DNA from: JBFKOL01 sp041628815
GTDB taxonomy: Bacteria > Bacteroidota > Bacteroidia > Chitinophagales > Saprospiraceae
DNA length: 24,127 nt
Assembly (NCBI GenBank): GCA_041628815.1
Contig: JBFKOL010000025.1
Coordinates: 1-24,127 of the forward strand
Reading direction: 5' to 3'
Shown: piece by piece, positions 6,838 through 14,608 of the stretch
Layout of the letters: every line of letters begins with the position of its first letter
How positions within the stretch are numbered: the first letter of the stretch is position 1
The notes under the pieces: model-generated
Databases searched by the model: none
The model's input: only the letters and a program-made list of their open reading frames with translations
Told to the model about the DNA's origin: nothing
Position numbers and translations under genes: made by a program

Positions 6838-8393
6838 CCAGAACAGAAAAAAGGCCGTTATGGTCGCGGATACTGCGAAGAATTGTCATCCTTGTGGCCA
6901 TGGGCATTGCCCTTACGCAGGTGGCCCGGCTCTGGAATTATTTCAATACCGGTGCCGACCAGTCGGAAATCCTTTTCCGCACCATCGAACAAATTAAACG
7001 GTCGCCGAGCGTAGTGGAGTGGGCCGATACACAGCCTGAAGGAGCTTTCTTCGACAACTATTCAAGGGATCTCATCGGCGAGCGGTATGGTGAGGCTTGG
7101 CAGGCATGGAACAATTCGCTCGATATGCATCGCACGGAATTTCTTCGCGACTACTTCGTCGACAGCCTTGTGATACGACTTTCGGATATAGACCGTGGCT
7201 TACAGGTTCGCCGCGTGGTATTGCGCCACCACCTTGTACCCGTGTTGTTCAGTGTTGACAAACAGGTCATTGTCTTTCGAGATGAGGGCCTGGATATACG
7301 CCGTGAAATATGGCGTGACGGTATCTTGATGGCTGAAGACAGGGAGCAATGTGATTTTCTCGTTGTCATGGCACTGACGGAAGGTAGATGGCTGGTGCAG
7401 CACATGAAAAAACTTGATGATACTTTTGTACCGTCCGCCAAACCGGACGACTGGGAAGGGGCAGTGCCGGTATGGTCAGGATCTGATGATGAGCAACTGG
7501 AAGTCGTTTTGGATGCCTTTTCGATAGGGGTCAACTACTATCCGCGCTACAGTCCATGGACACTATTCTGGGATCAGTACAGTGCCGATACGACCCTGCG
7601 CGATATGGAATTGGTCCATAACCTGGGTTTCAGGGCTGTGCGTTTTTTCATTCCCTATTACGACAGCAGGGACCCCGTCCTGGCCGAAAAGATGGCCGAC
7701 AAGATATTCTCTTTCCTGTCCATTGGTCATGATGCAGGATTGTATATGATGCCCACCTTATTCGACTTCCCGGCATCTTACGAGATCACCGACTTCCCTG
7801 CCTTCAACCATTATTTACAGTCTGTCATGGAGATCATCGAAGCATTTCGCCATGTGGTCATTGTCGACCTTAAGAACGAACCCGACCTGGATGTGTCGGT
7901 ATATGGTAATGAGAAGGTAGAGCGGTGGATCGACTTTATCGTGGAGCAGGCCAGGGTGCAGTTTCCTGAAGTACCCCTGACGATTGGCTGGTCGGATCCA
8001 TCTGTGGCTCATCATTTTGCCGGGCGTCTAGATGCCGTATCTTTTCATTTCTATGGGGACGCTGATCAATTTGATGCAAAATTGTCAGATCTACGGACAA
8101 AGCTGGATGAAGATACTCGTATCGTTCTTTCTGAATATGGAAGATCTACTTTTGACCCATTGTGGTTCCCCATCGGTCACTCAGCGCAAGACCAATTGAC
8201 TTATGTGGCATCCATCTTTGAATCCTCAAGGGCCGCCGGCATTGGCACCTTTGTTTGGTGTCTTTACGACTATGCCGTGATGCCTGACGAGGTGTTTGGC
8301 TGGAAGCCTTGGATCAGGGGTCCCCAAAGCCGATTTGGCCTTGTGGACCAGTACGGTATTATGAAGCCCGCCGCAAGGCTTTTCGTGGACTGA
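6825..8393 (+). CDS. Membrane-anchored GH5-like glycoside hydrolase
   Basis: Starting at ATG 6825 (preceded by AAGGAAA, overlapping the lipoprotein stop by 13 bases) the product is 522 residues; the frame stays open 13 codons further upstream. An N-terminal helix (about residues 15-33) after a basic stretch predicts inner-membrane anchoring with the rest in the periplasm. Residues about 50-215 look like an NTF2-like domain. From G-V-N-Y-Y-P onwards is a TIM barrel of the cellulase/GH5 superfamily: DLKNEPD carries the likely acid/base Glu352, SFHFYGD the H-x-Y element, VLSEYG the likely nucleophile Glu437, and FVWCLYD the late tryptophan. Such hydrolases in polymer loci trim or release the polysaccharide. 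It ends inside the 3' end of the converging GT4 gene (35-base overlap). Confidence 0.8.
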   Translation: MEAIARTEKRPLWSRILRRIVILVAMGIALTQVARLWNYFNTGADQSEILFRTIEQIKRSPSVVEWADTQPEGAFFDNYSRDLIGERYGEAWQAWNNSLDMHRTEFLRDYFVDSLVIRLSDIDRGLQVRRVVLRHHLVPVLFSVDKQVIVFRDEGLDIRREIWRDGILMAEDREQCDFLVVMALTEGRWLVQHMKKLDDTFVPSAKPDDWEGAVPVWSGSDDEQLEVVLDAFSIGVNYYPRYSPWTLFWDQYSADTTLRDMELVHNLGFRAVRFFIPYYDSRDPVLAEKMADKIFSFLSIGHDAGLYMMPTLFDFPASYEITDFPAFNHYLQSVMEIIEAFRHVVIVDLKNEPDLDVSVYGNEKVERWIDFIVEQARVQFPEVPLTIGWSDPSVAHHFAGRLDAVSFHFYGDADQFDAKLSDLRTKLDEDTRIVLSEYGRSTFDPLWFPIGHSAQDQLTYVASIFESSRAAGIGTFVWCLYDYAVMPDEVFGWKPWIRGPQSRFGLVDQYGIMKPAARLFVD

Positions 8394-9633
8394 AACTTAC
8401 AGCGGTTCCAACTTCTCGAAGCTTTTGGCCCATACTTTTACGATTCCTTTTTCTCTGGGTGAGGATGGTAAAATGAATGAGGTACCAGTCCACGATGTCC
8501 GACATTGGAAGACCTGCGGCGGCTGAGTAGTTCTGTCGTGCTATGGTGTTGCGTTTATCATCATTGGTCAACAGCTCTTCGATCGCATCGGCGAGGTCTT
8601 CGACATCACCCGGCTTAAAGAAAGCTCCATTGTATCCTTCCTCTTCCACCAGTGCCTTAAGATCACCTATGTTGGGTAAAATGGCGGCTTTGCCGTAGGA
8701 ACCTGCCTGGTGTAGCACACCAGAGCTGCCTGTCGTAGAAGAGTAGGGGAAAACACATACATCGCTTTCGCCGAAGATGACAGGTACATCTTCTTCCTCC
8801 ACGTAACCGGTAAAGCGAAGACCCTTTACATGGCTGTATTGCTCTTTTACCCCGTCGAGATAACCTTTCCTGTTAGGGCTGTCAGTACCGGCGATGACTG
8901 CTTCGATTTCGAGGTCTGTCCTTTGTCTGACGATCTCGACGGCTTCGATCATAGGCTCTACGAGTTTGTAGGTGCCAAACTTGCCAAAGGTCATCACCTT
9001 TTTTGTTTTATTGACGGTATCAAAGTCCGGCATAGCAGGAAGTTCGAAGCTGCCATGAGGGATGAGGGCCACATTGTCTGCCTTGTATTTGTCTTCGAGG
9101 ATCTTCACATATTTCGGGATGGTCACTGCCACCAGGTTTGCGCCGAGGATGATACGTGTCAGGATGGTGCCGGTCAGCGCATAAAACTTTTTCAACAACG
9201 GGTTTTTCGTTATCCCGGCAGATTCCAGGTCAACTGTTTCGGTGATGTTGTGCAACAGTGCCACCGACACAACGCCCATCAGCCTGGTAAGAAATGGAGC
9301 GAACAGTCCCAGCGTAGCCTGTATCTTCTTGTCGCCAAAGGTTAGAAATTGTAAGTTGTACAGGACGATGTCAGGTTTTTCCTGGCGAATGGCTTTCAGG
9401 ATGTTCCAAAGGTTGAAAAGTGAGTTGAACTTCCAGGTTTCGCGGAAGCGCACCTGTATCCTGCCATTTTCTTCTTTAAACGATTCATCTTGGCCTATCT
9501 GGTCGGAGAGTATGACGATCTCGCCGATTTCGTCCTTGTGTTTCATTTGCTGGACGAGGTGGTAGGCATATTCATTGAGGCTTCCCTTGCTTGGGGGATA
9601 GGTGGTTACGAGGGCGATTTTTAAAGGTTTCAT
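8359..9633 (-). CDS. GT4 family glycosyltransferase
   Basis: The product is 424 residues with a GT-B fold. The N-terminal domain starts KIALVTTYPPSKGSLNEYA (residues 5-23), with IPHG (191-194) leading to the linker. The C-terminal domain starts with MTFGKFGTYKLVEP, and the donor-site region FPYSSTTGSSGVLHQAGSYG (295-314) occupies the place of the usual E-x7-E motif. GT4 enzymes are retaining transferases using nucleotide-sugars at the cytoplasmic face. It is the last gene of a minus-strand operon, 30 bases after the flippase stop, itself 2 bases after the STAS gene. A GT4 beside a 12-helix PST protein recalls PelF-PelG, but this protein is shorter than PelF and the assignment to that family is not claimed. 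A basic C-terminal tail (RKRNRKSMGQKLRE) may bind membrane. Confidence 0.85.
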   Translation of the reverse strand: MKPLKIALVTTYPPSKGSLNEYAYHLVQQMKHKDEIGEIVILSDQIGQDESFKEENGRIQVRFRETWKFNSLFNLWNILKAIRQEKPDIVLYNLQFLTFGDKKIQATLGLFAPFLTRLMGVVSVALLHNITETVDLESAGITKNPLLKKFYALTGTILTRIILGANLVAVTIPKYVKILEDKYKADNVALIPHGSFELPAMPDFDTVNKTKKVMTFGKFGTYKLVEPMIEAVEIVRQRTDLEIEAVIAGTDSPNRKGYLDGVKEQYSHVKGLRFTGYVEEEDVPVIFGESDVCVFPYSSTTGSSGVLHQAGSYGKAAILPNIGDLKALVEEEGYNGAFFKPGDVEDLADAIEELLTNDDKRNTIARQNYSAAAGLPMSDIVDWYLIHFTILTQRKRNRKSMGQKLREVGTAVSFSPRKALRRAS

Positions 9634-9663
9634 GAGGGTTGTTTTTTTATGTTAGTTGGAGTT

Positions 9664-10938
9664 TTAGGCAATGTTTTTTTTCAGTACGAAGTGTTTGGCC
9701 ATGAGAGCAATTTGCTGCAATCGATCCTGTCCGAGGTATCCCATTGTAAGACATGCGAGTAGCATGCCAGTCACTGCGATTTGCACTTCGATGACCTGGA
9801 CAAGGCTTTGATGAAACAGGCAGATACCTATGACCTGTGCTGCGCCGGCGATGAACGAAATAGCCACAGGCAGGTAGTTGCCTAGCGACATGTAATAGTA
9901 TACGAATACATTGGCACAGGAGAACAAAGCAGTGGCCAGCGCATACATCCATAAGACGGGTGCTACGGCACCATAGGCCTGGCCAAAGAGCACATCCATG
10001 ATGAAGGCGCCTTGCCAGAAGCTGATGCCGACGATGGCTGCTGCAATCATGCCAACGCCTGCCAAGGACATCAAAAAGATTCCGCGCGTTTCCTTTCCTT
10101 CTTCTTTTAGCCGGACCACTTTGGGAAACAGCAGGGTCACCATGATCCATGTGGCAAAGAATACGATGCGGCCGATCAGTGCCAATGCGCTGTACATGCC
10201 GGCAGCTTCATTTTCGAAGAAGTGCTTTACCAGGATGACATCGCTGTTGTTAATGATGATCTGGCACAATTCATAGAACAGTATGACGGCAAAAAAGCCA
10301 TACACACCCGTCGGCAGTTTGATTCTGGCGAAGATGGATGAATGGATGCGAATGCCGGTGGACATCTTGCTGATCACGAACGAAACAGCAAATCCGATGG
10401 CTATGGCCTGGCTCAGCAGGTGGGTCGCATATACACTGAAAATATATACAAGCGCTACTGTTACTACGAGGCGGCCGATCATTTCACTGAGGTAGGTCCA
10501 CCCCAAACGCTTGAAGATACTCCTGCCCTGAAGAATACCGCGCTCGGTACTCATGGCGATGTAAAACGGAATGCCTCCAAAAAGGATGATCAAGGGCACA
10601 ATGGATTCAAATTTGAGGTATTGGTACAGTACCGGTGTAAATAAGAGCAATATCAGTGCCAATCCCAGCCCGATTCTCCTGGATATTTGTACCAGGTTTT
10701 CGGCGAGGTCGCTTTCTTCTTCATTTTCCTTTGCGATGAACTTTGCCGCCGTCAGCTGGAATGCCACACCGATAAAGGAAATCATAAGAACCAGTGTTGC
10801 CAGGACATTCGCTTCCGCGAAGAATACGGGCCCCAGGAATCTCCCGAGAAAGAGGTTCAGCCCGTAGTTGCCTGCATTGACAAGAACAGTGATAACAAAG
10901 AAAAGCAGGTAGTCGTTTGTCAATAGACGCTTAATCAT
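9664..10938 (-). CDS. PST/MVF-type polysaccharide flippase (Wzx/PelG-like)
   Basis: The product is 424 residues and almost wholly hydrophobic, with about twelve predicted membrane helices. The start LLFFVITVLVNAGNYGLNLFLGRFLGP, then F-A-E-A-N-V-L-A-T, and the internal GRSIFKRLGWTYLSEMIGRLVV match oligosaccharide flippase/polysaccharide biosynthesis proteins of the MOP superfamily. These move lipid-linked glycans, or in PelG-type systems act with a GT4 in polymer synthesis and transport, across the inner membrane. It starts with ATG 10938, two bases after the STAS stop, so translation is probably coupled. The adjacency to GT4 supports a common polysaccharide role. Confidence 0.88.
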   Translation of the reverse strand: MIKRLLTNDYLLFFVITVLVNAGNYGLNLFLGRFLGPVFFAEANVLATLVLMISFIGVAFQLTAAKFIAKENEEESDLAENLVQISRRIGLGLALILLLFTPVLYQYLKFESIVPLIILFGGIPFYIAMSTERGILQGRSIFKRLGWTYLSEMIGRLVVTVALVYIFSVYATHLLSQAIAIGFAVSFVISKMSTGIRIHSSIFARIKLPTGVYGFFAVILFYELCQIIINNSDVILVKHFFENEAAGMYSALALIGRIVFFATWIMVTLLFPKVVRLKEEGKETRGIFLMSLAGVGMIAAAIVGISFWQGAFIMDVLFGQAYGAVAPVLWMYALATALFSCANVFVYYYMSLGNYLPVAISFIAGAAQVIGICLFHQSLVQVIEVQIAVTGMLLACLTMGYLGQDRLQQIALMAKHFVLKKNIA

Positions 10939-10940
10939 GA

Positions 10941-11261
10941 TCAGGCGATGTTTAGGAATTGTTCAAACTTGGTCAGGCTGGCGAATTCATTCAGCGGTCC
11001 GTTTTCCGGCACACGCAGTTTAAGAATCTTACCTTCCCTTGAAAACGTTTGTTTGGAGATCACCAATGAATTCAGGCCGGTGAGGTCGAGTTCTTCAATC
11101 CCTGACAAGTCTATAGTAATAACCTTGCCAAACTGATCAATATTCCCGCACAATTGCTCTTTGAGCTTGATGGCGTCGGTAGATTTCAACTGTCCCTTCA
11201 ACTCAATTGTGCAAAAGATGCTGGCGGGGTGATGGTGAATGGTACATTGTAAAGCGTTCAT
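10941..11261 (-). CDS. STAS-domain protein (anti-sigma antagonist-like)
   Basis: I chose ATG 11261, giving 106 residues that exactly span one STAS domain; the frame is open 92 codons further but that extension overlaps the opposing gene region and has no domain. The domain starts with a beta strand (F-C-T-I-E-L-K-G-Q-L), then VITIDLSGIEELDLTGLNSL. In SpoIIAA-type proteins the phosphorylated serine lies in D-S-S-G-L; here the aligned motif is D59-L-T61-G-L, so threonine stands at the phospho-site. It is the first gene of an operon with a flippase and a GT4. STAS proteins control polysaccharide loci elsewhere (for example SypA in Vibrio fischeri, controlled by the kinase/phosphatase SypE), so a regulatory switch for polymer production is likely. 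No partner kinase or phosphatase is in the window. Confidence 0.85.
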   Translation of the reverse strand: MNALQCTIHHHPASIFCTIELKGQLKSTDAIKLKEQLCGNIDQFGKVITIDLSGIEELDLTGLNSLVISKQTFSREGKILKLRVPENGPLNEFASLTKFEQFLNIA

Positions 11262-11340
11262 GGTTGTTGTTTTTATGCTTACAAATTTGCCGGCTAAGCG
11301 GTGTTCTGGAGGGCGGTATTCGAAGTTTGACCTTGATTCA

Positions 11341-11371
11341 CGGATTTTTGGTCGGCATCCGCAGATTTTTG
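11341..11371. promoter_or_regulatory. 21-bp-spaced direct repeat, candidate regulator site
   Basis: CGGATTTTTG (11341-11350) and CAGATTTTTG (11362-11371) match at nine of ten positions with a start-to-start distance of 21 bases, two DNA turns. They lie in the gap between the divergent STAS operon and the TPR-barrel gene. LytTR-type regulators such as AgrA bind two 9-bp direct repeats with this spacing, and a LytTR regulator is encoded at 13904-14608. The sequence itself is T-rich and does not closely match the AgrA consensus. Confidence 0.35.
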
Positions 11372-11386
11372 AAGTAATGAATTGGC

Positions 11387-11394
11387 TAACTTTG
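11387..11394 (+). promoter_or_regulatory. Candidate -7 box of the TPR-barrel gene
   Basis: TAACTTTG fits the Bacteroidota -7 consensus TAnnTTTG exactly. A TTTG at 11368-11371 could be the -33 element, but its 15-base spacing is shorter than usual. Transcription would begin near 11401, leaving a very short leader before ATG 11410. Confidence 0.35.
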
Positions 11395-11409
11395 AAGTTG
11401 TATAGGGGA

Positions 11410-13479
11410 ATGGATGTGATAAAGTCAACAAGAAGCTTGTTCAATACGCGAAATAAGTCGTATCTCTCGATGCTCGTGCTGTTCTTCTGGTTAGCACGTG
11501 CCGCATGCCAAGTACCGATGGATGCGGGGTTTGCCATGCTCGAAAAGGGTCAATTCACCGAAGCGGTGGATTTCTTTTCGAATGTATTAAAAGACGTACC
11601 CGATAACAAAACTGCCAGGATTTGTCTTGGCAGGGCCACTGGTTTGGGAGGCAACCCGGGTGAGGCGTTGGTTATTTTCAATGACCTGCTGGTGGATCAC
11701 CCTGGCGATATTGAGGTGCTGTACAATATGGCAGAGGCAAATCTTTGGAACGACAATCCCGAAGCCGCCATACGCGTATATGGTGAAATCCTGACAACAA
11801 AGCCCCGTGACGGACAGGCACTACTGGGTAGTGCCAATGGGTACGCAGCTTTGAAAGACTACGAAACGGCTGTAATGACTATCGACAAAGCGGTAGCAGT
11901 AGACCCATCCAATCCACAGGCACAATTGTCCCGCAAATTCATCTATCTCGCCAGGTCCGATGAGCTGCGCAGACAGGGGGAAATCGCCTCCGCACATGAC
12001 CATCTCGACACAGTGCTCGTCCTGTTCCCCGGTGACGAACAGGCACTTTTCGACAAGGCGACCACCTATCTTTTTGAACAATCACCCGGCGAAGCACAAA
12101 GGATCTTCAAGGATCTCCAACCGGTGACCATGCAGAAGGTGAGGGTTATGTCCGGACTTTCCTATACCAGCCTATTGTTGGCTGACAGGGCCGATTTTCT
12201 GCGTTATGCAGACAGCGCACTGTATTACCAGGACCAGATTGAGGAAGTGCGTCTCGATCTTTACATGAATAAAGCAAGAGCACTAACCTTGAATAATCGA
12301 AGTGCAGAAGCCAATGCTTTATTGGATTCCCTGATCACGTTATATCCGGAAGAGGACGGCCTTAAGTTGTGTCGAGTACAGTTGCGCCTATGGCAGGGCA
12401 GGAAGGCATCGGCCCTGCAGGAATATACCCGACTTTACCAGACGGACACGTTATCAAATGACTTGAAAGTAGGATTAGCGGAAGCCTATAATGCCAACGG
12501 ACTTCGGCGTTCGGCGCGTGATCTTGCCGTTCTCGCTGCTTCGATGCAACCTGATAACCCAGATACCCGAAGGATGGCACGAAATATGAAGCTGGCGATC
12601 CGGCCAACCATTGAAACGGCACTGGCTTTTTCATCAGACAAAGGAGGAAACGAAGCCACCGAATGGACGGGAAGTTTTGGTGTGCATTGGCTCGATAATG
12701 TCCACTCAAAGGTCACCTTTTCAAACAGGCAGGTTCGCAATACCAATGAAGGGAGCAGGTTGTCGCGCCAAAGTATGGGCTTCGCCACCTCGTGGCAGAT
12801 GGTCGGGGCGCTGGGTTGGAAGGCATCACTGGTCCATGACAGGCTCGAAAGCGCAGAACGTGAATTCGATGTGAGGCTTAGTGGCCAAGTGGGATTTTTA
12901 TGGAATCCCGGCAATTCCCATTCCTTCGAAGGCAGTTTTTCTACTTCTTTTATGGACTATAACCCCAGCCTTCTTTCGCAAACGATACGCACCAGTCATT
13001 ATAAATTGGTGTATCACGCCTATACCTTTCACCGAATTGGTACATTCAACCAGTTGATCTATACCAGGCAATCTGACCAGAACCAGCGCTTTCTTTATTT
13101 CGGTTCGCTGTATTACAACCTGTCCGTCTATCCGGTGATTCAGTGTGCCGTGAATTACAGTTATTTTGGATACGACCTGGCCCGGCCGGAAATCTATTTC
13201 AGCCCTGATCGTTTCCAGACAATTGAGGCTATGGTCAAGGTCGACAGTGCACCCCTCCAGGGCAAGCGATGGCAGTACCTCCTTGTTTTGGCCAGCGGAT
13301 ACCAGTTTATCGAAGATAATTCCGCACAATGGACTCTCCGGGCAGAGGCCAAACTATCTTATGATATTCATGATCGGATTCAAGCCCAGGCATCTTACCT
13401 GTACAGCAATGCCGCCAATTCCACAGCAGCAGGGTTTACGTTTAACCAGGTAAGTGGAGGGGTTAAGATTATATTTTAA
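11410..13479 (+). CDS. TPR + outer-membrane beta-barrel protein (exopolysaccharide export porin-like)
   Basis: From ATG 11410 the product is 689 residues. Starts at 11377 and 11470 are possible; the frame is open to 11239, but that would run into the divergent STAS gene. A basic N-terminus and hydrophobic L-S-M-L-V-L-F-F-W-L-A-R-A-A form a signal peptide. Residues about 35-395 are tandem TPR-like helical repeats (F-T-E-A-V-D-F-F, G-E-A-L-V-I-F-N-D-L-L, P-E-A-A-I-R-V-Y-G-E). Residues about 398-689 alternate hydrophobic and polar positions as in a beta-barrel, include Y-F-S-P-D-R-F, and end in Phe, the usual outer-membrane insertion signal. The same TPR-then-barrel plan is found in PgaA, BcsC and PelB and in YaiO-type barrels. 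It is the probable outer-membrane exit of the polysaccharide locus and is divergent from the STAS operon. Confidence 0.8.
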   Translation: MDVIKSTRSLFNTRNKSYLSMLVLFFWLARAACQVPMDAGFAMLEKGQFTEAVDFFSNVLKDVPDNKTARICLGRATGLGGNPGEALVIFNDLLVDHPGDIEVLYNMAEANLWNDNPEAAIRVYGEILTTKPRDGQALLGSANGYAALKDYETAVMTIDKAVAVDPSNPQAQLSRKFIYLARSDELRRQGEIASAHDHLDTVLVLFPGDEQALFDKATTYLFEQSPGEAQRIFKDLQPVTMQKVRVMSGLSYTSLLLADRADFLRYADSALYYQDQIEEVRLDLYMNKARALTLNNRSAEANALLDSLITLYPEEDGLKLCRVQLRLWQGRKASALQEYTRLYQTDTLSNDLKVGLAEAYNANGLRRSARDLAVLAASMQPDNPDTRRMARNMKLAIRPTIETALAFSSDKGGNEATEWTGSFGVHWLDNVHSKVTFSNRQVRNTNEGSRLSRQSMGFATSWQMVGALGWKASLVHDRLESAEREFDVRLSGQVGFLWNPGNSHSFEGSFSTSFMDYNPSLLSQTIRTSHYKLVYHAYTFHRIGTFNQLIYTRQSDQNQRFLYFGSLYYNLSVYPVIQCAVNYSYFGYDLARPEIYFSPDRFQTIEAMVKVDSAPLQGKRWQYLLVLASGYQFIEDNSAQWTLRAEAKLSYDIHDRIQAQASYLYSNAANSTAAGFTFNQVSGGVKIIF

Positions 13480-13903
13480 TGTTTTATAAGTCTTGGGGAA
13501 ACCGTCAACCCAATGACATTAGCACTTTTGTGCCGCCAACCTGTCCGCCGCAATACTTGCTATGGAAGGCGGGAAGTGCCCAAAAGCTCGTACTGCTGAA
13601 TATGGCGGGAATTAAGCACCGTCTCAGGCCCAATGATTCTCACTCTTATGGATTCGGAATAGAAAAATACCTGCTTCTCCATCCTGCTTTTTACAGGCAT
13701 TATTGTATCAGGCTGCATATTTAATGAATAATACAATTAAAATCGATAAATGCGCAGGATAAGCCGCGACGGTATTTTTACTTCTATTGGCCATTAGCAG
13801 CAGTACAGGAAAGTCTATTGAAGTTTTGACTTAAATATGATAAATGACAAAATAAGATTGGGCTTATGATTGAATAGCTACTTTTTAAAAATTTTGCCGA
13901 TTT
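13480..13903. other. Gap between converging porin and LytTR genes
   Basis: About 420 bases between two converging genes. A frame of 81 codons overlaps the porin stop in a TAATG arrangement (13479-13724), but its composition (many His, Pro and Trp, no domain) does not look like a protein. I see no strong hairpin with a T-run and no RNA gene. Confidence 0.4.
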
Positions 13904-14608
13904 TCAATTAATGACATTAATGGCATTAAGGACCAGCGACTTGTGTGCCCTGCTGATGGGTATCACTTTGGACTGGATGACGATGGAATTGTCTTTGATG
14001 TCTACCACGTGATCAAGGTTCACTATAAAGGAACGGTGCACTTTTAGCAGTCGAGGGTGATTCAGTTTTTCATTCAATGCTTTGAGGCCGATCTGTATGA
14101 TGTGGTTTTTGTCCTGCGTGATCACTTTGACATAGTCCCCGACATTTTCAAAATAGAGGATAGAGTCAATCGCTATGCGGGTAAGCGTTCCATCGCTGCG
14201 CACATAGATTTCTTTTTCACTGCTGCTCGAAGCCAATTTTTCGAGCCTTGCTATAGCATTCTCTACCTTTTCCAGGCTAACATGGAAACGGGGCAGGGTC
14301 ACCGGTTTTTTAAGAAAATCGGTGACGTTGTATTCAAAAGCATCGAAGGCGTAATTCGTATTGCTGCTGGTAATGACGATCTGCGGGTGGTAGTTGAGTT
14401 TTTCCATGAGCTCTATTCCGGTCATCCCGGGCATTTCTACGTCGAGGAACAACAGATCCACTTCGGTTTTACCAAGATATTCCAGGGCAGCACCGGCATT
14501 ATCAAATGAATCGAGCAATTCCAATTTTTCCGTCTTTTGACAAAGGCGCTCCATAGCTTTAATGGCCATCATCTCATCGTCTACGATAACCGTTTTGAGT
14601 TTGTTCAT
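13904..14608 (-). CDS. LytTR-family response regulator
   Basis: The product is 234 residues. The receiver domain (about 1-120) shows the acidic pair D10-D11, phospho-acceptor D56 in LLFLDVEMPGMTG, the switch T80 region and the lysine in FLKKP (100-101). The C-terminal LytTR domain (about 132-230) carries YFENVGDYVKV, the K-A-L-N-E-K-L region and the conserved VHRSFIVNLDHV. LytTR regulators bind pairs of short direct repeats in promoters. The start codon overlaps the stop of the hybrid kinase gene by four bases (ATGA), so the kinase is its likely partner, reached through the kinase's own receiver and HPt domains or directly. Candidate targets include its own operon and the neighbouring polysaccharide genes. 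Confidence 0.92.
   Translation of the reverse strand: MNKLKTVIVDDEMMAIKAMERLCQKTEKLELLDSFDNAGAALEYLGKTEVDLLFLDVEMPGMTGIELMEKLNYHPQIVITSSNTNYAFDAFEYNVTDFLKKPVTLPRFHVSLEKVENAIARLEKLASSSSEKEIYVRSDGTLTRIAIDSILYFENVGDYVKVITQDKNHIIQIGLKALNEKLNHPRLLKVHRSFIVNLDHVVDIKDNSIVIQSKVIPISRAHKSLVLNAINVIN

Noticed and set aside
9647..10150. 167-codon minus-strand frame
   Set aside because: It lies wholly within the flippase gene in another frame, is rich in Arg, His, Cys and Trp, and has no membrane or domain pattern.
11262..11537. N-terminal extension of the STAS protein
   Set aside because: The extra 92 residues show no domain, overlap the signal-peptide region of the divergent porin gene, and the STAS domain starts right after the internal ATG at 11261.
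13479..13724. 81-codon frame overlapping the porin stop
   Set aside because: The TAATG overlap is attractive, but the sequence has no hydrophobic core or motif and an atypical composition; left as part of the intergenic gap.
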